Shown one piece after another: positions 7,817 through 16,724 of a DNA stretch of 35,817 nucleotides. The notes beneath the pieces are model-generated. The model worked only from the letters and a program-made list of their open reading frames with translations. It was not told the origin of the DNA and ran no database searches. Every line of letters starts with the position of its first letter. The stretch's first letter is position 1. The position numbers were made by a program, and so were the translations under genes. Source of the stretch: Knoellia flava TL1 (GTDB taxonomy: Bacteria; Actinomycetota; Actinomycetes; Actinomycetales; Dermatophilaceae); assembly GCF_000768675.1 (NCBI RefSeq), contig NZ_AVPI01000033.1, positions 1-35,817 of the forward strand. The letters are read 5' to 3'.

Positions 7817-8646
7817 GCAACGACCAGGAGGTCCTGGACCGGTTGCGGGGCTACCACGACGCCATCCCCGTCCCGCCGTTCGACCCGGCGGACGACGTCA
7901 TCCGCGGACGACGACGCGTCGTGCAGCGGCGGGTCCTCACCGCGGCCGGCGCGGCGGCGGCCGTCGTCGCGATCGCCGCCACCGTCGGGGCCCTCGCCCC
8001 ACGGGCCGGCGACACCGACACACTGCCCGCCCTGCCGACCGCCACGACGACCCCGACCGGGCAGCCCACACCCACGGTGACCACCTCGGCGTCCGTCACC
8101 GTGTCGCCGACCCCCACGGCCACGGCCACGCCCACGCCCACGTCCACCCGCGCCGACGAGCCGGAGCCGAGCGAGACACCGCGCCCGTCGAGCACTCCGT
8201 CGGCGACGACGGGCACCGGCTCGGGGTGGTCCTCGTGGGTCTCCGTTGCGGGACGTGACTTCCGCGCCCGGCTCACGCCGACGGCCGGGGACCACAACCA
8301 GGACCTCACCGTCGAGGACCGGGACGGTGACGTCTTCTCGACGACAGCCATCTACAACAGCGAGGGTCGATGGGGCCATGCCGAGGACCGACGGTTCGTC
8401 CTCTACGCCAGCGGGTCGCGGCTCACCGACCTCGTCTCGGTCGACGGCACCCCCGTCGACACCGAGGTCGTCGGCCACATCTCCGTCCCGGTGCCGGACG
8501 GCGAGGACATCACGGAAGCGCCCTACGTGCAGCTGTTCGTCACGGTGTTCCGCACGGACGAGCCGACGGCGTTCGCCTCGGGACGGCCCAGCGGATGGGT
8601 GGTGCGCACCGAACAGGGCGGGCTGTGGGACCTCAGTGAGGAATGA
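7813..8646 (+). CDS. Single-pass membrane protein partner of sigma factor, candidate anti-sigma/sensor, cassette 2
   Basis: 277 residues. Cytosolic part 1-40 ends in RRVVQRR, one transmembrane helix lies at about 41-62, then APRAGDTDTLPALPT, nearly identical to the juxtamembrane segment of the cassette 1 protein, then a Pro/Thr-rich linker (about 77-140) and a C-terminal domain of about 130 residues. No HxxxCxxC zinc motif. The shared helix, junction and linker with divergent C-terminal domains indicates duplication of cassette 1 and 2 from one ancestor, with the outside domain specialised. The last domain has no cysteines, unlike cassette 1. Translationally coupled to the sigma gene. Role as anti-sigma or sensor is inferred. 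Confidence 0.84.
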   Translation: MSNDQEVLDRLRGYHDAIPVPPFDPADDVIRGRRRVVQRRVLTAAGAAAAVVAIAATVGALAPRAGDTDTLPALPTATTTPTGQPTPTVTTSASVTVSPTPTATATPTPTSTRADEPEPSETPRPSSTPSATTGTGSGWSSWVSVAGRDFRARLTPTAGDHNQDLTVEDRDGDVFSTTAIYNSEGRWGHAEDRRFVLYASGSRLTDLVSVDGTPVDTEVVGHISVPVPDGEDITEAPYVQLFVTVFRTDEPTAFASGRPSGWVVRTEQGGLWDLSEE

Positions 8647-8671
8647 GCCGCGAAGAAACGTCGCCGCAAGA

Positions 8672-8696
8672 CAACCTTTCGCACCGGACGCCCGTA
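8672..8696 (+). promoter_or_regulatory. ECF-type promoter of sigma cassette 3
   Basis: -35 CAACCTT starting at 8672, 16-bp spacer between CAACC and -10 CGTA (8693-8696). Identical in core and spacing to the cassette 1 promoter. The transcription start would fall near 8703. Confidence 0.65.
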
Positions 8697-8711
8697 CCAA
8701 GGGCGTCCGGT
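8683..8711. terminator. Hairpin overlapping the cassette 3 promoter
   Basis: An 11-bp perfect inverted repeat (8683-8693 and 8701-8711) with a 7-base loop. It can terminate cassette 2 transcripts, but its DNA also covers the spacer and -10 of the cassette 3 promoter, so it could equally be a palindromic operator. Confidence 0.55.
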
Positions 8712-8736
8712 TCGATGATGAGGTGGAGGAGGTGCC

Positions 8737-9234
8737 GTGAAGCGACGTGATGACGGCTCGTTCGACGAGTTCCTGAGGGCCAGCTCGCCCCGGCTGCTCA
8801 AGCTGGCGTGGCTGCTCACGGGGGGCGCGTCGAGCGCCGAGGACCTCGTGCAGGAGACCCTCGAGCGGGTCTACGTGGCCTGGCCGCGGATCGAGGAGGG
8901 TGGCACGCACAACTACGCCCGCCGGGTCCTCGTCAACCTCCACACCGACTCCTACCGACGCCGCTGGCGCGAGAACCTCACCGACGAGGTCCCCGACACG
9001 GGGCGGCCAGACCGCTCCGAGCACGTCGCCCTCGCCGACGAGCTCGCCTCGGCGCTCGCGACCCTGCCCGTGCGCGAACGGCAGTGCGTCGTCCTGCGCC
9101 ACCACATCGGCCTCTCCGAGCGCGAGACGGCCGACGCCCTCGACGTGAGCACCGGCACCGTGAAGTCCTCGACCTCGCGTGGCCTCACCCGTCTCCGCAC
9201 CCTGCTCGTCCCCGAAGGAGGTCGTCATGTCTGA
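8737..9234 (+). CDS. SigE-family (ECF-like) RNA polymerase sigma factor, cassette 3
   Basis: 165 residues. Region 2 includes LLKLAWLLTGGASSAEDLVQ and VYVAWPRI; region 4 includes LPVRERQCVVLRHHIGLSER and ALDVSTGTVKSSTSRGLTRL. It belongs to the same SigE-family group as the two upstream sigma factors. The GTG at 8737 is chosen for the strong GGAGGAGG upstream. The last eight bases overlap the ATG of the partner gene (9227), so this cassette has a longer overlap than the ATGA of cassettes 1 and 2. Probably autoregulated from the CAACC/CGTA promoter at 8672. Confidence 0.92.
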   Translation: MKRRDDGSFDEFLRASSPRLLKLAWLLTGGASSAEDLVQETLERVYVAWPRIEEGGTHNYARRVLVNLHTDSYRRRWRENLTDEVPDTGRPDRSEHVALADELASALATLPVRERQCVVLRHHIGLSERETADALDVSTGTVKSSTSRGLTRLRTLLVPEGGRHV

Positions 9235-10240
9235 CCCGATCCTCGAGCTGCTCGCCGCTCCCCCGTCCCCGGCCATGTCCGTCGACGAGGACGCCGTCCA
9301 CACCGGCGGCCGTCGCCGCCTGCGCCGCCGCAACCTGCGCCGCGCGGGCGTGGGTGCCGGCGCTGCGGTCGCCGCCGCCGCGATCGCCTTCACCACCCTT
9401 GGCTCCGGCCTCGGCGGGGAGGCGCTGCCAGCCGGACCTTCGACCTCCGTCGACGCTGGCCGACGCGTGTCCGCCGCCCTGTTCGACGGCGACTGGTCCG
9501 TCGAGGTGCGACCGGGCGCCCCGGCCGACCAGCCGAACGTCATGTTCTACAAGGGCTCGGGCACGTCACGGCAGCAGCTCGCGGGGTCGAGCGCCGACGC
9601 GACCGTCGTCTCCATGGGCACCGGGACCGGCGCCGACGGCGTCATGCTCGGCACGGCTCCCGCTGACGCGGAGCAGTTCCTGACCGTCACCAGAGACGGC
9701 ACCACCGGTGGGGTCGAACAGGACACCAAGCCGCTTCCCGGGACCGACTACCAGGCGATCGCGCTGAGGTTCGAAGTCCCCGCGCAGACCGAGAACTATG
9801 TCGACACCTTCTGGACCAACGCCGTCGACGAGGTTCGCTCGGCCCGGGGCGAGCTCCTCCCGAGCGTTCCCACCAACGACGGCGACCGGTTCTTCCTCGC
9901 TCGTGAGGCCGGGACCATGGGGGTCTTCATGGCCGACGGCAGCGGCGGCTCGACCCGCCCTCTCACCACTGGCGAGAGCACGACGATGGGCTATGGGCAG
10001 AAGCCCGACGGTGGCGCGTGGTCCTGGAGCTCGGTGACGCTCCTGCCGGAGGGCGCGCGAGACGTGAGGCTCGAGTGGGCGAACGCCTCCCGCACCACCG
10101 ACGTCACCGTCCGCTCACTCGGCACCGCCGAGGTCGCTTTCGCCAAGGCGTCCGGACCCGGCGCCGGCTCGGGCCCCATCGTCACCACGGTGAGCTGGAC
10201 CGACACGGCGGGCACACGGCATACCGAAGCGGTGGAGTAG
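9227..10240 (+). CDS. Single-pass membrane protein partner of sigma factor, cassette 3
   Basis: 337 residues. The basic cytosolic segment (about 28-40, GGRRRLRRRNLRR) precedes one Ala-rich transmembrane helix (about 41-60) and a large extracytoplasmic domain of about 270 residues. It lacks the Pro/Thr linker and the GDTDTLPA junction of the other two partners, so it is the most divergent member. There is no zinc anti-sigma motif. AAGGAGG precedes the ATG at 9227, which lies inside the end of the sigma gene. Function as sensor or anti-sigma is inferred from coupling and topology; the outer domain is not recognised. One CGGCATAC octamer lies near its stop (10217). Confidence 0.84.
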   Translation: MSDPILELLAAPPSPAMSVDEDAVHTGGRRRLRRRNLRRAGVGAGAAVAAAAIAFTTLGSGLGGEALPAGPSTSVDAGRRVSAALFDGDWSVEVRPGAPADQPNVMFYKGSGTSRQQLAGSSADATVVSMGTGTGADGVMLGTAPADAEQFLTVTRDGTTGGVEQDTKPLPGTDYQAIALRFEVPAQTENYVDTFWTNAVDEVRSARGELLPSVPTNDGDRFFLAREAGTMGVFMADGSGGSTRPLTTGESTTMGYGQKPDGGAWSWSSVTLLPEGARDVRLEWANASRTTDVTVRSLGTAEVAFAKASGPGAGSGPIVTTVSWTDTAGTRHTEAVE

Positions 10241-10243
10241 GCC

Positions 10244-10663
10244 TCAGACGACGAGGTGCGCATAGGGGTCGGGTCGCTCCGACTCGCTGCGCAGGATGCA
10301 GAACTCGTTGCCCTCCGGGTCGAGCAGGGTCACCCAGCCCGACCCGGCGGGGCGACCGGGGAGGTCGCGCAGGTCCTGGTGCACGGTCGCCCCGTGCGCG
10401 AGGAGCCGCTCGACCTCCTCGTCGCGCGTGCGGTCGGTCGGCGTGAGGTCGAGGTGCAGGCGGTTCTTCACCGTCTTGCCCTCCGGGACCTCGATGAAGA
10501 GCAGGCGCTCGCGACCGTCGGGGCTGAAGATCATGCACTCCTCGTGACCCGGGAGGTTCGGGTCCTGCGGGTCCTCGGACCAGCCGAGCACCTCGCTCCA
10601 CCAGTGGGACTGGGCGTGGGCGTCACGGGAGTCGACGGACGTGTGCGAGATGCGTGAGGTCAT
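10244..10663 (-). CDS. VOC-family protein (Glyoxalase_6-like)
   Basis: 139 residues. The segment SHWWSEVLGWSEDPQDPNLP and the closing SGWVTLLDPEGNEFCILRSE are typical of the actinobacterial Glyoxalase_6 (PF18029) branch of the vicinal-oxygen-chelate superfamily. No substrate is known for this branch. The ATG at 10663 is preceded by GAGGGTGG. The stop is only three bases from the stop of the convergent cassette 3 membrane protein, leaving no room for a separate terminator. It may be co-transcribed with the MaoC gene upstream (25-base gap). Confidence 0.86.
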   Translation of the reverse strand: MTSRISHTSVDSRDAHAQSHWWSEVLGWSEDPQDPNLPGHEECMIFSPDGRERLLFIEVPEGKTVKNRLHLDLTPTDRTRDEEVERLLAHGATVHQDLRDLPGRPAGSGWVTLLDPEGNEFCILRSESERPDPYAHLVV

Positions 10664-10688
10664 GCGCGCCACCCTCGCACGCGAGCCG

Positions 10689-11231
10689 TCAGTCGGTCGC
10701 GGCGTTTTTGGGGCCGGGCCAGTTCTTGTCGGGCTGCGGGACCGGGCGGCCGGGCTGCTCGCCGCCGCGGGCCTCGAGGTAGTTGTCCTTCGGCACCATG
10801 ACCTTGCGACGGAAGATGCAGACGACCTTGCCGTCCTGGTTGTAGCCGATCGTCTCGACGTGCACGACGCCGCGGTCGTCCTTGGAGCTGCTCTCCCACT
10901 TGTCGAGCACACGCGTCTCGCCGTAGAGGGTGTCGCCGTGGAAGGTCGGCGCGACGTGGCGCAGGCTCTCGATCTCGAGGTTGGCGATGGCCTTGCCCGA
11001 GATGTCGGGGACGCTCATGCCGAGCAGGATCGAGTAGACGTAGTTGCCGACGACGACGTTGCGCCCGAACTGCGTCGTCTCCTCGGCGTAGTTGCTGTCG
11101 AGGTGCAGGGGGTGGTGGTTCATCGTGAGCAGGCAGAACAAGTGGTCGTCGAACTCGGTGACCGTCTTGCCGGGCCAGTGCTTGTAGGTCGCGCCGACCT
11201 CGAACTCTTCGTAGCTGCGTCCGAACTGCAT
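10689..11231 (-). CDS. MaoC-family acyl-CoA hydratase (Rv2499c-like)
   Basis: 180 residues of a hot-dog fold enoyl-CoA hydratase. The hydratase-2 catalytic region is seen as FCLLTMNHHPLHLDSNYAEE, followed by FGRNVVVGNYVYSILLGMSV. Length and sequence type match mycobacterial Rv2499c and mesaconyl-CoA/methylfumaryl-CoA hydratase-like proteins, which work beside a CitE lyase and FadE19; related genes lie in this window at 20826 and 24619-26579. The ATG at 11231 is favoured over one three codons upstream because AAGGA then has normal spacing (about 8 bases). The C-terminal 25 residues are a Pro/Gly-rich tail. The reaction would be hydration of a trans-2-enoyl or mesaconyl-type CoA thioester. Confidence 0.87.
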   Translation of the reverse strand: MQFGRSYEEFEVGATYKHWPGKTVTEFDDHLFCLLTMNHHPLHLDSNYAEETTQFGRNVVVGNYVYSILLGMSVPDISGKAIANLEIESLRHVAPTFHGDTLYGETRVLDKWESSSKDDRGVVHVETIGYNQDGKVVCIFRRKVMVPKDNYLEARGGEQPGRPVPQPDKNWPGPKNAATD

Positions 11232-11306
11232 GCCGCCCATCCTTGCCTGCCGCCGTCGTCCCGGTCGCGCGAATGCCGCGTGCGTTCCCTCACAGCACCG
11301 CGAACC

Positions 11307-11360
11307 ATGACGCGGAAATCTCGGAGATGCCCGGTTGCAACCGGGTCGACCTCGAGATTT
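11307..11360 (-). repeat. Left copy of an inverted pair of palindromic repeats flanking the DUF559 gene
   Basis: ATGACGCGGAAATCTC followed seven bases later by CCCGGTTGCAACC. The copy folds on itself: GGAAATCTCG pairs with CGAGATTTCC, and CCCGGTTGCAACCGGG is a perfect palindrome at the apex. The reverse complement of the same two blocks, with the same 7-base spacing, lies at 12362-12399. It is upstream of the MaoC gene. Confidence 0.75.
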
Positions 11361-11372
11361 CCCCGACACCTC

Positions 11373-12275
11373 TCAGGCGGCAAGCGCACGTCGCAGCATC
11401 GCGGCCACTCGCGCAGGGTTCGACAGGTCGGCCCACGTCAACCTCACCACGGCATACCCGAGAGCCCGCAGCCGGTCCTCACGACGCTTCTCCGCCGCGA
11501 GCGCCGCGCGGCCCTGCGAACCGGCGTACTTCTGCAACCCGTCGAACTCCACGACGACGCGGCCGCCGACGAGGAAGTCCACCTTGGCCACGAACTCGTC
11601 GTGCTCGTCGCAGATGACGACCTGACTCCGCCAGCTGAACCCGAGGTCGTGGAGGAGCAACCGGGTACGCGACTCACCGGGTGAGTCGCTCTTCGGGTCG
11701 GCCAACGAGATCAACGTGGCGCCCAACGCCGCGTGACGCTTCGGCGCCAGCACTGCGAGAGCCGCCTCGAGGTCCTCGATGACGCAGGCCCTCGTGCGAA
11801 GGGCAGCGTCCAAGGGGACCACCGCCGCTTCCAGCCCCGACCGGAGGAGCACCTGGACGATGGCGTGCCCGATACGAACCGCTCGCACACCCTCGACGTT
11901 CACGGACGGCAGGTCACCGGGTTGGGTCCGCAGTCCCGCCGACAGCCGGACTCGGCTGACGTTGGACTGGGCGTCAACGACGTCGAGACGCACGCCGTGA
12001 AGGGGCAGGCGGTGCAGGGCGAGGGCGGCCTGATGTGTGGCGACATCCGCCCGACGGGCTCTCAGGACAGCCTTGGTCCTCAGCCGGAGCGCGTCCTCGT
12101 GCTCGGCAGCAGCCCAGATCTCGCCCACGACGTAGGCGCCGCGCCGCACTCGCACGACCTCCTTGGACCGGACCAGTGCGCGCAGCGTCGCGTCGTCGAC
12201 GTCGACGTGTCGCGCGTCGGCCGTGGAGAAGACCCCGCCGAGGTCCATGGCGAGCCGGTGCAGTCGGGCATCCAT
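11373..12275 (-). CDS. AbiEi-like winged helix plus DUF559 (Vsr/PD-(D/E)XK-like nuclease fold) protein
   Basis: 300 residues. The N-terminal part (about 1-60, with [20 protein letters not shown]) resembles the AbiEi antitoxin winged helix. The C-terminal 110 residues fit DUF559: [19 protein letters not shown], then [19 protein letters not shown], with the Asp-Glu-rich strand pair and basic helix of the Vsr-type endonuclease fold. Such proteins are abundant in multiple copies in actinobacteria and their role is not established; no toxin partner is adjacent. ATG at 12275 is chosen because CACGCT ends 7 bases upstream (leaderless), and the longer ORF start at 12335 runs into the flanking repeat area. 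The gene is bracketed by inverted repeats (11307 and 12362), which is the oddity here. Confidence 0.82.
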   Translation of the reverse strand: MDARLHRLAMDLGGVFSTADARHVDVDDATLRALVRSKEVVRVRRGAYVVGEIWAAAEHEDALRLRTKAVLRARRADVATHQAALALHRLPLHGVRLDVVDAQSNVSRVRLSAGLRTQPGDLPSVNVEGVRAVRIGHAIVQVLLRSGLEAAVVPLDAALRTRACVIEDLEAALAVLAPKRHAALGATLISLADPKSDSPGESRTRLLLHDLGFSWRSQVVICDEHDEFVAKVDFLVGGRVVVEFDGLQKYAGSQGRAALAAEKRREDRLRALGYAVVRLTWADLSNPARVAAMLRRALAA

Positions 12276-12361
12276 GGAGCCAGCGTGGCGGAACCGTGTC
12301 GGCCGGCCGTCCCATCGTCCACAGCCCCGAGCCATGAGGACGCCAACATCTCATCCGTGCA

Positions 12362-12399
12362 CGGTTGCAACCGGGAGGATCGGAGATTTCCGCGTCATA
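12362..12399 (+). repeat. Right copy of the inverted palindromic repeat, abutting glpK promoter
   Basis: GGTTGCAACC-centred block followed by GAGATTTCCGCGTCAT. It is the inverted counterpart of 11307-11360. Its outer end touches the predicted -10 (TAGGCT, 12398-12403) of glpK, so it covers the -35 region and might also be a regulatory site. Confidence 0.75.
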
Positions 12400-12403
12400 G
12401 GCT
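12398..12403 (+). promoter_or_regulatory. Predicted -10 hexamer, leaderless promoter of glpK
   Basis: TAGGCT ends 8 bases before the glpK ATG (12411). No Shine-Dalgarno site is present. Confidence 0.5.
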
Positions 12404-12410
12404 GACCGGC

Positions 12411-13925
<1,515 letters not shown>

Positions 13926-13952
13926 CGCGAGGGCGACCGAGGCGGGGCTCGG

Positions 13953-14894
13953 CTACTCCGCCGCGAGAGGCTGCGCGAGCGCGTCGTAGACGATCTTCGA
14001 CAGCCCGTTGATCGTCTCGCGCCCGTAGCGGAAACCCTGCGGACTGCGGGTGAGGATCGCCATCGTGTGGCTTCGGCCGTTGCCGAGCACGCGTCCGATC
14101 GAGTTGAGCCGGTAGCCGTCCGGGAGCGGGCCCCAGCCGTTCTTCGTCTCCGTGTATGCCGTCCGCGGCAGCGGCGGGTCGGCGACGCCCCAGCGCTGGT
14201 CGGGCACGACACCGGCCATGAGGTGGCGGATGTAGGCACGGTGGCCCGCGTGGATGACGGGGGTGCCTGTGACGACGGCGTCGACGACGGAGACGAGGTC
14301 GCTCGGAGTGGTCGTGCTGTAGCCCCACCACGTCTTCGACCCGGCAGGACCGCCACCGCGGACCGTCGTGGCCTTGAGCCCGAGGAGACCGGCGGCCTCC
14401 TGCACCTTGCCCGTCGACACCCACTCGAGGAGCGCGTCGGTCGCGGCGTTGTCGCTCGCCTGGATCATCCGGCGGGCCTGCGAGTGCCGCTCGTCGGTGA
14501 AGGGCTCGCCACCGTCCTGCACCTTCTTGAGGCACGCGAGCAGGATGAGGACCTTGATCGTGCTCAGCGACTCGTTCTCGAACTCTCGCCAGGCGAACCG
14601 GCCGCCGGTGCGCAGGTCGTGCACGACGAGCCCCATCGTCCCGCCCCGCTCCGCGCGGTGGGCGTCGAGCGCCGCAGTGAGCGCAGCCCGGTCGAGCGAG
14701 GGCACGGCGGCGGCAGGAGCGGACGCCGCCTCACCGGATGCCGCGCGCCCACGCGAGATGCCGCTCTCCACACCGGCACTGGCCGTGGACCCGAACGCCA
14801 GCCACGCCGGGACGCCGACGGCGGCACCCGCGAGCGCGGACTCGAGCACGAGCCGCCGGGTCAGCGGACGACTCGGCGAACGGGGTGGGGGCAT
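13953..14894 (-). CDS. Exported class A beta-lactamase-related serine hydrolase
   Basis: 313 residues. A twin-arginine signal (LTRRLVLESALAGAAVGVPA, about 11-40) precedes an Ala-rich linker and a penicillin-recognising catalytic domain. The active-site set is Ser111-Thr-Ile-Lys114, Ser147-Asp-Asn149 and Lys251-Asn-Gly, corresponding to SxxK, SDN and KTG, with Asn for Thr in the third. The omega-loop glutamate of true class A beta-lactamases (ExxLN) is not evident, so a DD-peptidase or esterase role is as likely as beta-lactam hydrolysis. The ATG at 14894 is 7 bases downstream of TACGCT (14901-14906), giving a leaderless mRNA. It is divergent from glpD with only 39 bases between starts. Confidence 0.84.
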   Translation of the reverse strand: MPPPRSPSRPLTRRLVLESALAGAAVGVPAWLAFGSTASAGVESGISRGRAASGEAASAPAAAVPSLDRAALTAALDAHRAERGGTMGLVVHDLRTGGRFAWREFENESLSTIKVLILLACLKKVQDGGEPFTDERHSQARRMIQASDNAATDALLEWVSTGKVQEAAGLLGLKATTVRGGGPAGSKTWWGYSTTTPSDLVSVVDAVVTGTPVIHAGHRAYIRHLMAGVVPDQRWGVADPPLPRTAYTETKNGWGPLPDGYRLNSIGRVLGNGRSHTMAILTRSPQGFRYGRETINGLSKIVYDALAQPLAAE

Positions 14895-14900
14895 GACAGG

Positions 14901-14926
14901 AGCGTAGGCGAGCGCGCAACTATGCT
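14901..14926. promoter_or_regulatory. Divergent, nearly overlapping -10 elements for serine hydrolase and glpD
   Basis: Minus-strand TACGCT (14901-14906) serves the ATG at 14894; plus-strand TATGCT (14921-14926) serves the GTG at 14934. Each -35 must lie in or beyond the other promoter. Confidence 0.5.
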
Positions 14927-14933
14927 CGAGCGG

Positions 14934-16640
14934 GTGACCCTCTCCCCCGCGGCACGCACGTCCACGCTCGAGCGGTTCCGTTCCGGCGGTGAGCTCGACG
15001 TCCTCGTCGTCGGAGGCGGCGTCGTCGGCTGCGGTGCGGCGCTCGACGCGGTGACGCGTGGCCTCTCGACCGGGCTCATCGAGGCCCGCGACTACGCCAG
15101 CGGCACGAGCTCGCGGTCGAGCAAGCTGATCCACGGCGGCCTGCGCTACCTCGAGATGCTCGACTTCGGGCTCGTCCACGAGGCCCTGCAGGAGCGCCGG
15201 CTGCTCCTCACGACGATCGCTCCGCACCTCGTCCGGCCGGTGCCGTTCATGTACCCGCTGAGCAAGCCCGCGTGGGAGCGGTTCTACGTCGGCTCGGGCA
15301 TCGCGCTCTACGACGGACTCGCGTTCGGCGTGCGCCAGACCGCCGGACTCCCGCGCCACCGTCACCTCGGCAAGAAGGCCGCCCTGCGCCTCATGCCGAG
15401 CCTGCGACCCGACGCGCTCACCGGCGCGATCCAGTACCACGACGCCCAGGTCGACGACGCCCGCTTCGTCCTCGAGCTCGCCCGGACCGCGGCACAGCAC
15501 GGCGCCCACGTCATCAACCGCGTCGCCGCGACGAGCCTGCTCCGCTCCGACGACGGCGAGCGCGTCGTCGGAGTGCGCGCCCGCGACAACGCGACCGGCG
15601 AGGAGCTCGACATCCGGGCCCGGCGGGTCGTCGCCGCCACCGGCGTCTGGACCGACGAGATCCAGTCGATGCTCGGCGACGACGGCCCCCTCAAGGTCCG
15701 GTCGAGCAAGGGCATCCACCTCGTCGTTCCGCGCGACCGCATCACGTCCGAGACCGGCGTCATCCTGCGCACCGAGAAGTCCGTCCTCTTCATCATCCCG
15801 TGGGACGAGCACTGGATCATCGGCACGACCGACACCGACTGGAGTCTCGACAAGGCCCACCCCGCCGCCACGTCCGCCGACATCGACTACCTCCTCGAGA
15901 CGGTCAACTCGGTCCTCGTCACTCCCCTCACGCGGGACGACATCGACGGCGTGTATGCCGGCCTGCGCCCCTTGATCTCGGGCGACGACTCCGACGAGAC
16001 CACCAAGCTCTCACGCGAGCACGTCGTCGCCACACCGGTTCCCGGCCTCACGCTCGTCGCCGGCGGCAAGTACACGACCTACCGGATCATGGCCCGTGAC
16101 GCCGTCGACGAGGCCGTCAAGGACCTCGGCGAGGAGGTGGCCGAGTCCTCCACCGACAAGGTGCCCCTCGCCGGCGCGGTCGGCTGGGAGTGGCTCAGCG
16201 AGCGCCCGCAGATCCTCGCCCGTTCGGCAGGCATCGACGAGGAGCACGTCGAGACCCTCCTCGAGCGCTACGGCACCCTCACCAAGGAGATCCTCGTCCT
16301 CATCAACGCCCAGCCCGAGCTCGGCGAGCTCCTGCCCGGCGGTGAGACGCACCTCAAGGCCGAGGTCGTCTACGCGGCGGCGACCGAGGGCGCGATGCAC
16401 CTCACCGACATCCTCACGAGGCGCACGCGCATCTCGATCGAGGCGCGCGACCGTGGCCTCGGCGCCGCGCCGCACGCGGCCGCGCTCGCGGCGCCGATCC
16501 TCGGCTGGGACGCCGCGCGCGTCGCCAACGAGATCGACATCTACCACCGCCGGGTCGAGGCCGAGATGTCGAGCCAGATGATGCCCGACGACGAGAGCGC
16601 GGACCAGGTCCGCCGCCTCGCCCCCGACGGCGCCCTCTGA
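14934..16640 (+). CDS. glpD: Glycerol-3-phosphate dehydrogenase, FAD-dependent
   Basis: 568 residues from the GTG at 14934 (572 from the ATG at 14922). It oxidises glycerol 3-phosphate to dihydroxyacetone phosphate at the membrane, passing electrons to quinone. The FAD Rossmann motif VVGGGVVGCGAALDA is near residue 25, and SRSSKLIHGGLRYLEM, VRSSKGIHLVVPRD and IGTTDTDW are GlpD signatures. The C-terminal DAO_C domain (about 400-540) is complete. I prefer the GTG because the ATG at 14922 lies inside the -10-like TATGCT (14921-14926), 8 bases before the GTG, and neither start has a ribosome site. A long hairpin terminator follows. Confidence 0.95.
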   Translation: MTLSPAARTSTLERFRSGGELDVLVVGGGVVGCGAALDAVTRGLSTGLIEARDYASGTSSRSSKLIHGGLRYLEMLDFGLVHEALQERRLLLTTIAPHLVRPVPFMYPLSKPAWERFYVGSGIALYDGLAFGVRQTAGLPRHRHLGKKAALRLMPSLRPDALTGAIQYHDAQVDDARFVLELARTAAQHGAHVINRVAATSLLRSDDGERVVGVRARDNATGEELDIRARRVVAATGVWTDEIQSMLGDDGPLKVRSSKGIHLVVPRDRITSETGVILRTEKSVLFIIPWDEHWIIGTTDTDWSLDKAHPAATSADIDYLLETVNSVLVTPLTRDDIDGVYAGLRPLISGDDSDETTKLSREHVVATPVPGLTLVAGGKYTTYRIMARDAVDEAVKDLGEEVAESSTDKVPLAGAVGWEWLSERPQILARSAGIDEEHVETLLERYGTLTKEILVLINAQPELGELLPGGETHLKAEVVYAAATEGAMHLTDILTRRTRISIEARDRGLGAAPHAAALAAPILGWDAARVANEIDIYHRRVEAEMSSQMMPDDESADQVRRLAPDGAL

Positions 16641-16661
16641 GCGCACAGAAAGCGCACAGAC

Positions 16662-16720
16662 CTCGCCAATTCCTCCCGTTCGGTACGTCAGCGGCGTACC
16701 GAACGGAAGGAATTGGCGAG
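16662..16720. terminator. Long hairpin, bidirectional terminator between glpD and DUF2332 gene
   Basis: A 26-bp stem (16662-16687 with 16695-16720) with one mismatch and a 7-base loop, placed between two convergent stops (16640 and 16725). The stem base is CTCGCCAATTCC/GGAATTGGCGAG. It belongs to the group of unusually long intergenic hairpins seen also near 19302, 30304 and 34211. Confidence 0.85.
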
Positions 16721-16724
16721 TTGG

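Noticed and set aside
8030-8160. Second Thr/Pro repeat DNA
   Set aside because: Same explanation: a wall-spanning linker in the cassette 2 membrane protein.
11232-11306. Possible small gene upstream of maoC
   Set aside because: No ribosome site or start with a convincing product; the gap holds only the palindromic repeat.
14895-15860. A long minus-strand frame joined in frame to the serine hydrolase
   Set aside because: It is antisense to glpD and has no domain; the serine hydrolase signal peptide begins at 14894.
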